Shown one piece after another: positions 19,409 through 28,452 of a stretch of 64,000 bases of DNA. The DNA lies in assembly GCF_000716335.1 (NCBI RefSeq), contig NZ_KL591007.1:122558-186557 (forward strand). Reading direction: 5' to 3'. The first letter of the stretch is position 1; the number at the start of each line of letters is the position of its first letter. The DNA comes from Streptomyces sp. NRRL S-118. Its GTDB lineage: Bacteria; Actinomycetota; Actinomycetes; Streptomycetales; Streptomycetaceae. The notes below the pieces were generated by a model. The model was not told the origin of the DNA, did not search any database, and was given only the letters and a program-made list of their open reading frames with translations. Position numbers and translations under genes: made by a program.

Positions 19409-22219
19409 GTGCCCGAAGCGCCGGTCCAGGACGTGTCACCCACCCCCTTCGAGGGCTGGCGCGATCAGGAGGAGGAAGCCGTCTACCGCGGGACGGTGGA
19501 AGCCTGCCTGGACGATCCCCGCGTCGCACGGCGGCTGGACGCGCGCCCCGGTGTGACCGCGGACGCCGTGCGGCAGGCGATGGGCAACGAGGCGAACATC
19601 GCCCGCGCGCTGGAACCCTGCGCCTCCGCCCACGCCGGGTACCGAAGGTCCGCGGAGAAACTGAACGCCGCGCGACGGGCGCTCGAACAGGCCCGGTCCG
19701 CCGTCGGGTACGACGTCCGCTCGGTGACGTTCTGGGTCTGCACCGCCGTCTTCCTGGGCACCGCGTTCACCCAGGCGACCTTCTACCCCGACCTGTCGTT
19801 CTGGAGGAAACTCGCGACCGCCGGGGCGGTGAGCGCTCCCTGGACGGTCGCCTTCCTCTGGATCCTGGGGTCGCAGCGGTCGCAGCGCAACCTGCGGAAC
19901 CAGTGGACCGTCCTCCGCAGCCGCGTCCTGCGCGCGGTGCGGTCGGTGGGCGTGCGTGTCGAGACCAAGCGGTGGAGCAACGAACTCACGCGGAGCGGCA
20001 CCGAAGTGGTCGTCCACCACGTCATCGACGCACTCCTCGGCGACGATCCGCATTCCGTGCTGGTGCCCGACAGCTACGACGGCCTGCGCGCCGCACGCGG
20101 TCACGCGTACATCGTGCCGGGCAGCTCGACCGAGCAACTGGAGCGCACGCTGTCCATGCTGGAGGGCGGCACCGTCGCGGTGTGCGGCCCCCGGGGTGTC
20201 GGCAAGACCACCCTCCTGGACCGTGCGCGCCGGGACGGCGACTTCACCGTCGCGGCCCACGTGCCCGCGACCTACGCACCCCACGACTTCCTGCTCTCCC
20301 TCTTCGTGAAGGTCTGCGAGCGCTACATCGCCCGGGAGGGCCACGAGGTCCCGCGGTTCACCAGGCTGTCGGGTGCGGTCCGCCTCCTGCGCCGGATCCG
20401 CCGGTCCCTGCGGCTCCTGCGGCGCCGGGTCTTCTTCGCGGTGCCCGCCGCCGTGCTGGTCGCGCTGGGCTCCGCCGCCACGGTCCGGTCGCTGTGGCAC
20501 CGGCACCACGGCAGCGTGTGGACGTCGGCCGAGTCCGCCGGGAGCCGGGTCGCTGCCTGGGCGGCGGACGTCTGGCGCGGCGAGAACCTGGCGGCCGGAC
20601 TCGCCGTCACCGTCGCCGGCCTCGGCGTCTGGCGGTTGCGGAGGTCCGCCCTGTGGCGCCGGCGGCTCCGGGCCGTTCCGCGGACCGTCTGCCTCGCCGC
20701 CGGGGGGCTGCTGCTGACCGGTCCGGTGGTCTCCCTGCCCATGGACGCCGGGCTGAGGAGGCACACGGCGGCCCTGTTCGGCCAGAACCTCTTCGTCGTG
20801 GGGGAACTCTTCCTGCTGCTCGCGGCCATCCTCCTGTGGGTCTCCGGCTACGTGCGGGGCCACATCCGGCTGGGCGAGTACCGGATCCCCGCACCGCGCG
20901 TGTACACCCCGGCCTCGCTCTGCTGCCTCGCCGGCTTCGCGGTGCTGTTCTGGCGCACCACGGACGCGAAGGCGCTGCTGCTCGACGAGGAGCATCCGAC
21001 CCGGCTCGTCTGCGCCGTCGCCGGCTGGATGCTGCTGAGGGCCGCCTCCTGGCGGCCGGGACCCGCGGAACCCGTGCTGGTGACGCTCTGCCGCGACCAG
21101 CTGTACCACCTCAAGACCGTGCAGAGCACCTCGGCAACCGTGAACGCCGGGCTCCCGCAACCCGCCCAGCTGGTGTTCGGCCACGCGTCGTCGCTGTCCA
21201 CCGTCCCCCCGAACTTCCCCGGGCTCGTGGACGAGTTCCGCTCCCTCCTGACCCGCATCGCCGCCCAGGTGCACGAGCAGGGCCACCGCACCGTGATCAC
21301 CGTCGACGAACTCGACCGCCTCGGGTCCGACACCCAGGCCCTGGCCTTCCTGAGCGAGATCAAGGCCGTCCTGGGCGTGCCGCACGTCTACTACCTGATC
21401 TCCGTCGCCGAGGACGTGGGAGCGGCCTTCGTCCGGCGGGGGCTGCCGCACCGCGACGCCACCGACAGTTCGCTGGACGACATCGTCCATGTGCAGCCGT
21501 GCACCCTCGACGAGTCGCGCGCCATCATCGAGAAGCGCGCTCCGGGCCTCGTACCTCCCCCGGCAGGCGCGGAGGCGCCGCCCTACGTGGTGCTCGCCCA
21601 CGCCCTCTCGGGCGGCATCCCGCGCGATCTCATCCGCTACAGCCGCCGCATCATCGAGATGCACGAACGCACCAGCTCCGTCGAGCTGAGGGACATCTCC
21701 CGCCGCCTCGTACTGGAGGAACTGGCCGAGACGCTCACCGGCTTCCGCACCCTGCTGGGCAAGCAGCCCTGGACGCCGGAGAACGCCGGGGTGCTGCACG
21801 CCTACCGCACCCTCATGGCGTACCTGCGGACGGGCTGCCCCTGCGTCACCGCGGCCCTGTCCGGGTTCGCCGCCGAGCCCCCGGCGGGCACGGCGGCGGG
21901 GCACGCGCTGCCCGAGGGCGCGGCCCACCTGATCCACGAGGCGTCGGCGTACGCGTACTACGGGCTCACGCTGCTCCAGATCTTCAGCGGCCACTCCTTC
22001 GAGCGGCGCCGCGGCGTGGCGGCGCTGCGGGGCCGGGCCGGGGATCCGCACGCCCTGGCGGAGGCCCGGCTGGAGCTCGTGCTGTCCCCGTACAGCGCCC
22101 GCGCGGTGATCGACGAGGTGCGCCGGGCGTGGGACCTGCCGCCGGTACCGGCCCCGGCGCCGCTCACCGCCATTCCCGTGCCGCGGGAGGAGCGGTGCGA
22201 GGTGCACCAGCCCGCCTGA
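19409..22219 (+). CDS. KAP-like membrane P-loop NTPase
   Basis: A 936-residue protein. Walker A is CGPRGVGKTTLL (residues 259-270) and Walker B VITVDELDRL (629-638), followed by a sensor-1-like strand YYLISVAED (661-669). About 360 residues separate the two, holding several predicted membrane helices (about 342-360, 393-409, 425-441, 462-480, 500-514), with two more before Walker A (105-125, 137-153). Membrane helices inserted between the Walker motifs are the mark of KAP NTPases (Kidins220, PifA). The remaining C-terminus is helical. GTG 19409 has CGGAGG upstream. It is monocistronic; the ligand and role are unknown. Defence or membrane signalling is a guess from the family. Confidence 0.75.
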   Translation: MPEAPVQDVSPTPFEGWRDQEEEAVYRGTVEACLDDPRVARRLDARPGVTADAVRQAMGNEANIARALEPCASAHAGYRRSAEKLNAARRALEQARSAVGYDVRSVTFWVCTAVFLGTAFTQATFYPDLSFWRKLATAGAVSAPWTVAFLWILGSQRSQRNLRNQWTVLRSRVLRAVRSVGVRVETKRWSNELTRSGTEVVVHHVIDALLGDDPHSVLVPDSYDGLRAARGHAYIVPGSSTEQLERTLSMLEGGTVAVCGPRGVGKTTLLDRARRDGDFTVAAHVPATYAPHDFLLSLFVKVCERYIAREGHEVPRFTRLSGAVRLLRRIRRSLRLLRRRVFFAVPAAVLVALGSAATVRSLWHRHHGSVWTSAESAGSRVAAWAADVWRGENLAAGLAVTVAGLGVWRLRRSALWRRRLRAVPRTVCLAAGGLLLTGPVVSLPMDAGLRRHTAALFGQNLFVVGELFLLLAAILLWVSGYVRGHIRLGEYRIPAPRVYTPASLCCLAGFAVLFWRTTDAKALLLDEEHPTRLVCAVAGWMLLRAASWRPGPAEPVLVTLCRDQLYHLKTVQSTSATVNAGLPQPAQLVFGHASSLSTVPPNFPGLVDEFRSLLTRIAAQVHEQGHRTVITVDELDRLGSDTQALAFLSEIKAVLGVPHVYYLISVAEDVGAAFVRRGLPHRDATDSSLDDIVHVQPCTLDESRAIIEKRAPGLVPPPAGAEAPPYVVLAHALSGGIPRDLIRYSRRIIEMHERTSSVELRDISRRLVLEELAETLTGFRTLLGKQPWTPENAGVLHAYRTLMAYLRTGCPCVTAALSGFAAEPPAGTAAGHALPEGAAHLIHEASAYAYYGLTLLQIFSGHSFERRRGVAALRGRAGDPHALAEARLELVLSPYSARAVIDEVRRAWDLPPVPAPAPLTAIPVPREERCEVHQPA

Positions 22220-22249
22220 GCGGACCCCGGCGGGCCGGCCCCGTGAGCG

Positions 22250-23446
22250 TCAGCGGCGCAGCCCGGCCAGCGCGTCCTCGGCGACCTTCCCGGCGCGCTC
22301 CCGCTGCGGGAAGTCGCCGACCTTCACCCGGGCGACCTCCCGGGCGGTGCGGTAGTCGACCACGGACACCTCGTCGCGCTGGGAGAGCGTGACGAAGCAG
22401 TGCGTGCCGCCGGGAGCCGTCACCGCCCAGTACGGCAGTGCGCCCTGCTCGTAGTGGACGAAGCCGTCGGTGGTCAGACCGGGGCGGGAGACGACGGCCG
22501 TGTAGTCGTCGATGGTGCCGGCCATGCAGAGCTTGTCGTGCGTGCCGTTGAGCGCCATGCCGTGGTGCGCGGAGTTCTGCGGGTAGTCGTCGGGCTCGAG
22601 CGCGGCGCCCGCGGCGCTGAACGGCATCCGCACCGTGCGGACCGTGCGGCCCGCCTCCAGGTCGTATTCGATGAAGCCGTTGAGGTACGACAGCTGGGCG
22701 TACATCGTCTTCTCGTCCGGCGTGACGACCGCCGGGCGCACGCCCTTGTCGAAGGTGTACGTGCGCAGCACCTTCAACGTCTTCGCGTCGGCGACGGTCA
22801 CCCGCTTGGTGCCCTTGAGCGCGTCGAGGGCCTTGGGAAGGGAGGTGACGCCGATGGACATGTTGTAGATGCGGTTGCCGTCCGGCGAGTACATGTTCTC
22901 GTGCGGGTACGTGCCGGTCGGGAACTCGCCGGTGATACGGCCGGTGGCGGTGTCGAGCGTCTGCGCCTTGGCGGCGGTGATGGCGGAGACGACGAAGGTG
23001 GAGCCGTCCGCCGACAGTGCGGCGTGGTCGGCCTTGAAGCCGTCGAGGTGGGTGCGCCACAGCTGACGCCCGGAGGCGATGTCGTACGCGGCGGCGTCGC
23101 CGAGGTTGCCGCGCGAGACGTACAGGGTGCGGCCGTCGGGCGAGACGTGGGCGTCGTCGACGAACTTGTCGCCCCCGGCCTGCTGTCTGACGATCTCGTA
23201 GGCGGCCCGGCGGATGGGGTTCATCCCGGCCAGCACCTCGTCGAGGTCGGGGACGACGTCGAGGGAGCCGAGGTTCTCGTACGTACGGGAGTCGATGAAG
23301 CTCACCGTGCCGTCGGCGCTGTTGCCGACCAGGACGACATCGCGCGGCGGGGCCGCCTGCTCCGTCGCGGAGGAGGGGGTCACCGAACCGGCGGCGAGGG
23401 TGAGAGCGAGGGCGAGCACGGCGGGCAGGGCGTGGAGGCGCGGCAT
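22250..23446 (-). CDS. Secreted YVTN-type beta-propeller protein
   Basis: A 398-residue exported protein. The signal peptide is MPRLHALPAVLALALTLAAG then SVTPSSA. The mature part is made of repeating propeller blades: VVLVGNSADGTVSFIDSRT, DAHVSPDGRTLYVSRGN, HAALSADGSTFVVSAIT, NMYSPDGNRIYNMSIGV, PAVVTPDEKTMYAQLSY and HCFVTLSQRDEVSVVDYRT. Such YVTN/lactonase-like propellers usually bind partners or cofactors; no catalytic set is evident. ATG 23446 follows GAAGGGACGG. It converges with the KAP-like gene with 30 bp between stops. Confidence 0.85.
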   Translation of the reverse strand: MPRLHALPAVLALALTLAAGSVTPSSATEQAAPPRDVVLVGNSADGTVSFIDSRTYENLGSLDVVPDLDEVLAGMNPIRRAAYEIVRQQAGGDKFVDDAHVSPDGRTLYVSRGNLGDAAAYDIASGRQLWRTHLDGFKADHAALSADGSTFVVSAITAAKAQTLDTATGRITGEFPTGTYPHENMYSPDGNRIYNMSIGVTSLPKALDALKGTKRVTVADAKTLKVLRTYTFDKGVRPAVVTPDEKTMYAQLSYLNGFIEYDLEAGRTVRTVRMPFSAAGAALEPDDYPQNSAHHGMALNGTHDKLCMAGTIDDYTAVVSRPGLTTDGFVHYEQGALPYWAVTAPGGTHCFVTLSQRDEVSVVDYRTAREVARVKVGDFPQRERAGKVAEDALAGLRR

Positions 23447-23584
23447 GGGACCGTCCCTTCGGAGGAGCCACGAGTACTGCATGTGCATGCCAGAAACGTC
23501 GCCCACCACGATGACACGATCCTGTTACCGGCGGTACGCCCCGGCACCGGAAACCCGTGGCGGATAGGCGGCCGTCCCGCGCCC

Positions 23585-23727
23585 CGGGCCCCGGACTGCC
23601 GGCACACGGCACCGCTCGAAAGGCGGCACCCCGGTCTCCTCGCCGGCACGCGGCACCGCGCGGGAGGGGCACCCCGGCCTCCTCGCCGGCACGCGGCACC
23701 GCGCGGGAGGGGCACCCCGGCCTCCTC
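23585..23727. repeat. 43-bp tandem repeat, about 3.3 copies
   Basis: Two near-identical 43-bp units lie at 23628-23670 and 23671-23713 (one C/T difference), followed by a 14-bp partial copy to 23727 and preceded by a diverged copy at 23585-23627. The core is CGCCGGCACGCGGCACCGCG. The array occupies the 334-bp gap between dctA and the propeller gene, which holds no gene. Confidence 0.85.
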
Positions 23728-23737
23728 CCGCGCGGTG
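23697..23737 (-). terminator. 14-bp-stem hairpin after dctA
   Basis: CACCGCGCGGGAGG (23697-23710) pairs perfectly with CCTCCCGCGCGGTG (23724-23737) around a 13-nt loop. It lies 44 bases after the dctA stop on the minus strand. No T run follows, as often in Streptomyces. The left arm is part of the 43-bp repeat. Confidence 0.65.
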
Positions 23738-23780
23738 GCGGCTCCGTGCGGGCTGCTCCCCGCGGGTACGGCGCCGCGCC

Positions 23781-25157
23781 TCAGACCTTGGCGGGCTCGC
23801 GCTGCCCGGGGGCCTCACCCTCGGCCTCCGGTGCCGCCGACCCCAGCCCCGACCCCGGCGCCGGCGACGCGTGGTCGTCCACCAGCGTCCGCTCGTCGAA
23901 GGGGACGCGACCGGCGAGGACCTCGGCGACCCGGCCGCGATCGATCTCCTTGGTCCAGGTGCCGACCAGCACGGTGGCGACCGCGTTGCCCGCGAAGTTC
24001 GTCAGGGCACGCGCCTCGCTCATGAAGCGGTCGATGCCCACGATGAGGCCGACGCCGTCGACCAGTTCGGGGCGGTGCGACTGCAGGCCCCCGGCCAGTG
24101 TCGCCAGGCCCGCGCCGGTCACGCCCGCCGCGCCCTTCGACGCGATGATCATGAAGACGAGCAGCGAGATCTGCTCCCCGACCGACAGCGGGTTGCCCAT
24201 CGCCTCGGCGACGAACAGCGAGGCCATCGTCAGGTAGATGGCGGTGCCGTCCAGGTTGAAGGAGTACCCGGTCGGCACGGTGATGCCCACGACCGGCTTG
24301 CTCACGCCCAGGTGCTCCATCTTCGCGATCAGCCGCGGCAGCGCCGACTCCGAGGAGGAGGTCGACAGGATGAGCAGGAACTCCCGGCCCAGGTACTTCA
24401 GCAGCGCGAGGAGGTTCACCCCGGCCACCAGCCGCAGCAGCGCACCGAGGACGACGAAGACGAACAGGGCGCAGGTGATGTAGAAGCCGATCATGATGAC
24501 GGCGAGCGACTTCAGCGCGTCGAGCCCGGTCTCGCCGACGACGGCGGCGATGGCACCGAAGGCGCCCACCGGGGCGACCCACATGATCATCGCGAGGATG
24601 CGGAACACCAGGCGCTGGATGTGCCCGATGCCGCGCAGCACCGGCTCGCCGGACCTGCCCATGGCCTGCAGGGCGAAGCCGGCGAGCAGCGCGACGAGCA
24701 GGGTCTGGAGGACCTCGCCCTCGGTGAAGGCGGACACCATGGTCTTGGGGATGACACCGAGGAGGAAGTCCACGGTGCCTTCACCGGCGCCGGACGCCTG
24801 CTTCTCGCCGGCCTGGCGCGCCGCGTCGGTGAGGTGCAGCCCGGCACCGGGCTCCAGCAGGTTGCCCACCAGCAGACCGATGGCGAGCGCGACGGTCGAC
24901 ATGACCATGAAGTAGCCCAGGGCCAGTCCGCCGACCGCGCCGACCTTGGCCGCCTTGCGGACCGAGCCGACCCCCAGGACGATCGTGCAGAAGATGATCG
25001 GCGAGATCATCATCTTGATCAGGTTCACGAAGCCGGTGCCCAGCGGCTTCAGCTCGACCGCCACACCCGGGGCGGCGAACCCCACGGCGATGCCGAGCAC
25101 GACCGCCGCGATGACGGCCAGATACAGATAGTGGGTACGGTCCCGTCGTGCGGCCAC
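23781..25157 (-). CDS. dctA: C4-dicarboxylate/proton symporter DctA
   Basis: A 458-residue DAACS-family (SLC1-like) transporter that imports succinate, fumarate and malate with cations. Eight helices and two re-entrant hairpins are expected. The serine-rich hairpin tip is ILSTSSSESALPRLI, and substrate and ion sites are in TGYSFNLDGTAIYLTMA and the ASKGAAGVTGAG hairpin; the last core helix ends GIDRFMSEARALTNFAGNAV. The C-terminal 50 residues are acidic and proline-rich. GTG 25157 is preferred because GAGGAGG is five bases upstream; GTG 25184 would place that RBS inside the gene. It is divergent from the CitA-like kinase that probably controls it. Confidence 0.93.
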   Translation of the reverse strand: MAARRDRTHYLYLAVIAAVVLGIAVGFAAPGVAVELKPLGTGFVNLIKMMISPIIFCTIVLGVGSVRKAAKVGAVGGLALGYFMVMSTVALAIGLLVGNLLEPGAGLHLTDAARQAGEKQASGAGEGTVDFLLGVIPKTMVSAFTEGEVLQTLLVALLAGFALQAMGRSGEPVLRGIGHIQRLVFRILAMIMWVAPVGAFGAIAAVVGETGLDALKSLAVIMIGFYITCALFVFVVLGALLRLVAGVNLLALLKYLGREFLLILSTSSSESALPRLIAKMEHLGVSKPVVGITVPTGYSFNLDGTAIYLTMASLFVAEAMGNPLSVGEQISLLVFMIIASKGAAGVTGAGLATLAGGLQSHRPELVDGVGLIVGIDRFMSEARALTNFAGNAVATVLVGTWTKEIDRGRVAEVLAGRVPFDERTLVDDHASPAPGSGLGSAAPEAEGEAPGQREPAKV

Positions 25158-25282
25158 GGGGTCCTCCTCGGTGAGTCGCTCCACTGTCCCTGTGGATCCC
25201 GGAGACCATCTCTCACCTTGTGACCGCGGTCACCGTTGCGTACCTTTCGTTCACACGTTTTCCGGCCAGGCAGACTTACCCC

Positions 25283-26968
25283 ATGCGCAGACCCCGCGAG
25301 CCCCGCATACCGCGGGCGCCCCGCCTCCCGGCGCGGGCGCCCCGCCCCCGCGGCCTGTCCCGGGTGCCCCGCCCGCGGAGCCTCGCGGGCCAGCTCTTCG
25401 CGATGCAGGTGGTGCTGGTGGCCGTCGTCGTCGCGGGCTGCGCGCTCTTCGCCTACGTCGACGACCGCGGCCAGGCCGAGGAGACCGCGCGCCGCCAGGT
25501 CACGGCGACCGCGACGGCCGTCGCCCGCTCCCCCGCCGTCGTCGCCGCCGCCCGGTCCGGCGACCCGACGGCCGCGCTCCAGCCGTACGCCGCCTCGCTC
25601 GTCGGCGACCAGGGCGTCGCCTTCGTGACGATCATGGCGCCGGACGGTACGCGCTGGACGCACCCCGATCCGGGCCAGATCGGCAGGAAGTACCTCGGCC
25701 ACATCGAGGAGGCGCGGCGCGGCGAGACGTACTCGGAGACGTACCGGGGCACGCTCGGGCGCTCGGTGCGCACCGTGGCGCCGGTGTTCGACAGGGGCAG
25801 GGTCACCGCACTCGTCAGCGCGGGCATCACCGTCGACCGGATCAGCGAGCAGCTGAGCAAACAGGTCACCGCGCTGCTGGGCATGGCGGGCGCGGCGCTG
25901 GCTCTCGGCGGTCTGGGCACGTACGTGATCAACGCGCGGTTGCGGCGGCACACGCACGGGATGAACGCCGCCGAGCTGAGCCGGATGCACGACTACCACG
26001 AGGCCGCGCTGCACGCGGTGCGCGAGGGGCTGGTGATGCTCGACGGGCAGCGGCGCATCGCGCTGATCAACGACGGGGCCCGTGAGCTGCTGGGGCTGGG
26101 CGAGGACGCGGTGGGCGCACCGGTGGCCGAGCTCGGCCTGCCGCCGTCGCTGACCGGGGCGCTGCTCGCGTCGGAGCCGCGCGCGGACGAGCTGCACCTG
26201 ACGGCCGACCGCGTGCTCGTGGTCTCCACCCGTCCGGTCGTCGGCGGCGAGCGGCGCGGCACGGTGGTGACGCTGCGGGACCACACCGAGCTCCAGGCGC
26301 TCTCGGGCGAGCTGGACTCGGAGCGCGGCTTCACACAGGCCCTGCGCTCCCAGGCGCACGAGGCGGCGAACCGTCTGCACACGGTCGTGTCGCTCATCGA
26401 GCTGGGGCGGGCCGACGAGGCGGTGGAGTTCGCCACGGCGGAGCTGGAGCTGGCCCAGACCCTCACCGACCGGGTGGTCGACGCGGTCGCCGAGCCGGTC
26501 CTCGCCGCACTGCTGCTGGGCAAGGCGGCGCAGGCCAACGAGCGGGGCGTGGAGCTGGTGCTGACCGAGGACAGCCGCATCGACGACGGGGTCCTGCCGC
26601 CGACGCTCCCGCCGCGCGACCTGGTCACCATCCTGGGCAACCTCGTCGACAACGCCCTGGAGGCGGCCCAGGGCAGCCGGCTCGCGCGGGTCACCGTGAC
26701 CGCGCGGGCGGACGAGGACGCCGGCGAGCTGCTGCTGCGCGTCGCCGACACCGGTCCGGGCGTCGGCCAGGAGGACCGCGACGCCGTCTTCGAGCGCGGC
26801 TGGTCCACCCGCGGTCCCGGACGCGGCCTCGGGCTCGCGCTCGTCCGCCAGGCCGCCCACCGGGGACGGGGTTCGGTGCGGGTCGCCGCCGGGCCGGACG
26901 CGGGCGCCGAGTTCACCGTACGGCTGCCGCTCGGGGCCGCGCGCGCCCCGGTGGAGACCCGCTCATGA
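25283..26968 (+). CDS. CitA/DcuS-type sensor histidine kinase
   Basis: A 561-residue membrane kinase. After an arginine/proline-rich cytoplasmic leader, TM1 (about 36-58) and TM2 (196-216) flank an extracytoplasmic PAS-like (PDC) sensor domain. A cytoplasmic PAS spans about 235-340, then the H-box RSQAHEAANRLHTVVS with H359, the N-box NLVDNALEAAQG and the G-boxes VADTGPGVG and RGPGRGLGLALV. The family senses citrate or C4-dicarboxylates. ATG 25283 starts the conserved part. Its stop overlaps the regulator start (ATGA), and it is divergent from dctA, so dicarboxylate control of dctA is the natural reading. Confidence 0.9.
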   Translation: MRRPREPRIPRAPRLPARAPRPRGLSRVPRPRSLAGQLFAMQVVLVAVVVAGCALFAYVDDRGQAEETARRQVTATATAVARSPAVVAAARSGDPTAALQPYAASLVGDQGVAFVTIMAPDGTRWTHPDPGQIGRKYLGHIEEARRGETYSETYRGTLGRSVRTVAPVFDRGRVTALVSAGITVDRISEQLSKQVTALLGMAGAALALGGLGTYVINARLRRHTHGMNAAELSRMHDYHEAALHAVREGLVMLDGQRRIALINDGARELLGLGEDAVGAPVAELGLPPSLTGALLASEPRADELHLTADRVLVVSTRPVVGGERRGTVVTLRDHTELQALSGELDSERGFTQALRSQAHEAANRLHTVVSLIELGRADEAVEFATAELELAQTLTDRVVDAVAEPVLAALLLGKAAQANERGVELVLTEDSRIDDGVLPPTLPPRDLVTILGNLVDNALEAAQGSRLARVTVTARADEDAGELLLRVADTGPGVGQEDRDAVFERGWSTRGPGRGLGLALVRQAAHRGRGSVRVAAGPDAGAEFTVRLPLGAARAPVETRS

Positions 26969-27654
26969 CCGCGGCACCGGCCATCAGGGTGCTGGTCGTG
27001 GAGGACGATCCGGTCGCCGCCGACGCGCACGCCCTGTACGTGGGCCGGGTGCCGGGCTTCACCGTCGTCGGCGTGGCGCACACCCGGGCCGCCGCCGGGC
27101 GGCTGCTGGAGCGGACGGCCGTCGACCTGATCCTCCTCGACCTGTACCTGCCCGACGGCCACGGTCTGCACCTGCTGCGCTCGCTGCGCGCGGCCGGGCA
27201 CCACGCGGACGTCATCGCCGTCACCTCGGCGCGCGACCTGGGAATCGTGCGCGAGGGGGTGTCGCTCGGCGTGGTGCAGTACGTCCTCAAGCCGTTCACC
27301 TTCGCGACGCTGCGGGACCGGCTCGGCCGGTACGCGGAGTTCCGGGCGGCGGCCGGGGAGGCGTCCGGCCAGGAGGAGGTCGACCGGGCGCTGGCGGCGC
27401 TGCGCACGCCGCGGCCCGCGGCGCTGCCGAAGGGCCTGAGCGCGCCGACGCTGGAGGCGGTGACCCGCACGCTGCGGGAGTCGCCCGGCGGCCTGACCGC
27501 CGCCGAGGCCGGGGCGGCCGTCGGCATCTCGCGGATCACGGCGCGGCGGTACCTGGAGCACCTGGTGGAGGCGGGACGGGCGGCCCGCAGTCCGCAGTAC
27601 GGCCAGGTCGGCCGCCCGGAACTCCAGTACCGGTGGATCACCGCGGTGCGGTGA
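26965..27654 (+). CDS. CitB/DcuR-type response regulator
   Basis: A 229-residue regulator. The receiver domain has VVEDDP (acid pocket), phosphoacceptor D59 in LILLDLYLP, T87 and K109 (VLKPF). The C-terminal half contains an HTH (TAAEAGAAVGISRITARRYL) typical of the CitB branch. It is translationally coupled to the kinase. The likely target is the dctA promoter between 25158 and 25282. Confidence 0.92.
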   Translation: MTAAPAIRVLVVEDDPVAADAHALYVGRVPGFTVVGVAHTRAAAGRLLERTAVDLILLDLYLPDGHGLHLLRSLRAAGHHADVIAVTSARDLGIVREGVSLGVVQYVLKPFTFATLRDRLGRYAEFRAAAGEASGQEEVDRALAALRTPRPAALPKGLSAPTLEAVTRTLRESPGGLTAAEAGAAVGISRITARRYLEHLVEAGRAARSPQYGQVGRPELQYRWITAVR

Positions 27655-27755
27655 ATTACCCATAGGTAGTGTTTTTTCTGGACGTTCCTACGATCCGTGG
27701 CGTTGGCTGAACGCACCGTAGCCAAGGGTGACGGCCCGCACCTACCGTGTGCCGC

Positions 27756-28442
27756 GTGCACCCCTCCCCGCCCTCTCCACCCTTCAACGCGCTGGCCGCC
27801 CGCCGACTGCGCGAGGCACTCGGCATGGGCCCCGCCCACGTCGCCTACGGTCTGCGCGCCCAGTACGGACTGGCCGTCCCCCCGGAAACGGTGATGGCCT
27901 GGGAACGAGGCGTCGCCGCGCCCACCCCGAACGAGCTCACCGCGCTCGCCGGCGTCCTGTGGTGTTCGCCCGGCGAACTGCTGGCCGCCGCCACGACCCT
28001 GCGCGAGCACCGGATGGCGCGGGCCATGGCACCCGAGGACCTGGCCCGGCGGGTCGGCCTGGACGTCAAGTCGTACCTCCGCATGGAGGAGTCCGGCCGC
28101 TGGCGCGGGAACGAGCGGCAGACCGCCGCCCTCGCGGACGCGCTGGCCCTCGGGCCGCGCGAGCTGCTCACCGTCACGGGCCGGCACGAGCAGCTCGCGG
28201 AGCTGCTGCGCAGCGCCGCCTCGACGCGCTGGCAGGCGTACGTCCGCCCGGTGGCGAAACTGCTGCCGATGGACCGGGGCCGGCTGGAGGAGGTGCTCCA
28301 GCAACTGCACGCCGACTACCAGGCACGCATGGTGTCCACCAACAGCTGGGGCGTCGACCTCACCGACAGCAGCGACGGTCAGGCGGGCAAGGAGTTCCTG
28401 GCCCGGATAGACGAGCACTTCTGGTCGCTCGCCCACCTGTGA
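27756..28442 (+). CDS. XRE-like helix-turn-helix protein
   Basis: About 228 residues. Two HTH-type repeats are visible: one near AYGLRAQYGLAVPPETVMAW and one at MAPEDLARRVGLDVKSYLRM followed by EESGRWRGNERQTAALADAL. The C-terminal 80 residues are helical with no recognised domain. GTG 27756 is chosen because TACCGT (27743-27748) would be a -10 seven bases before it, giving a leaderless mRNA; GTG 27747 overlaps that box. It ends ten bases from the convergent ricin-like gene. The target is unknown. Confidence 0.78.
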   Translation: MHPSPPSPPFNALAARRLREALGMGPAHVAYGLRAQYGLAVPPETVMAWERGVAAPTPNELTALAGVLWCSPGELLAAATTLREHRMARAMAPEDLARRVGLDVKSYLRMEESGRWRGNERQTAALADALALGPRELLTVTGRHEQLAELLRSAASTRWQAYVRPVAKLLPMDRGRLEEVLQQLHADYQARMVSTNSWGVDLTDSSDGQAGKEFLARIDEHFWSLAHL

Positions 28443-28452
28443 CCGGCCGCGG

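Noticed and set aside
23510..23780. CRISPR-like array at the 43-bp repeats
   Set aside because: Units are directly adjacent with no spacers, and there are no cas genes.
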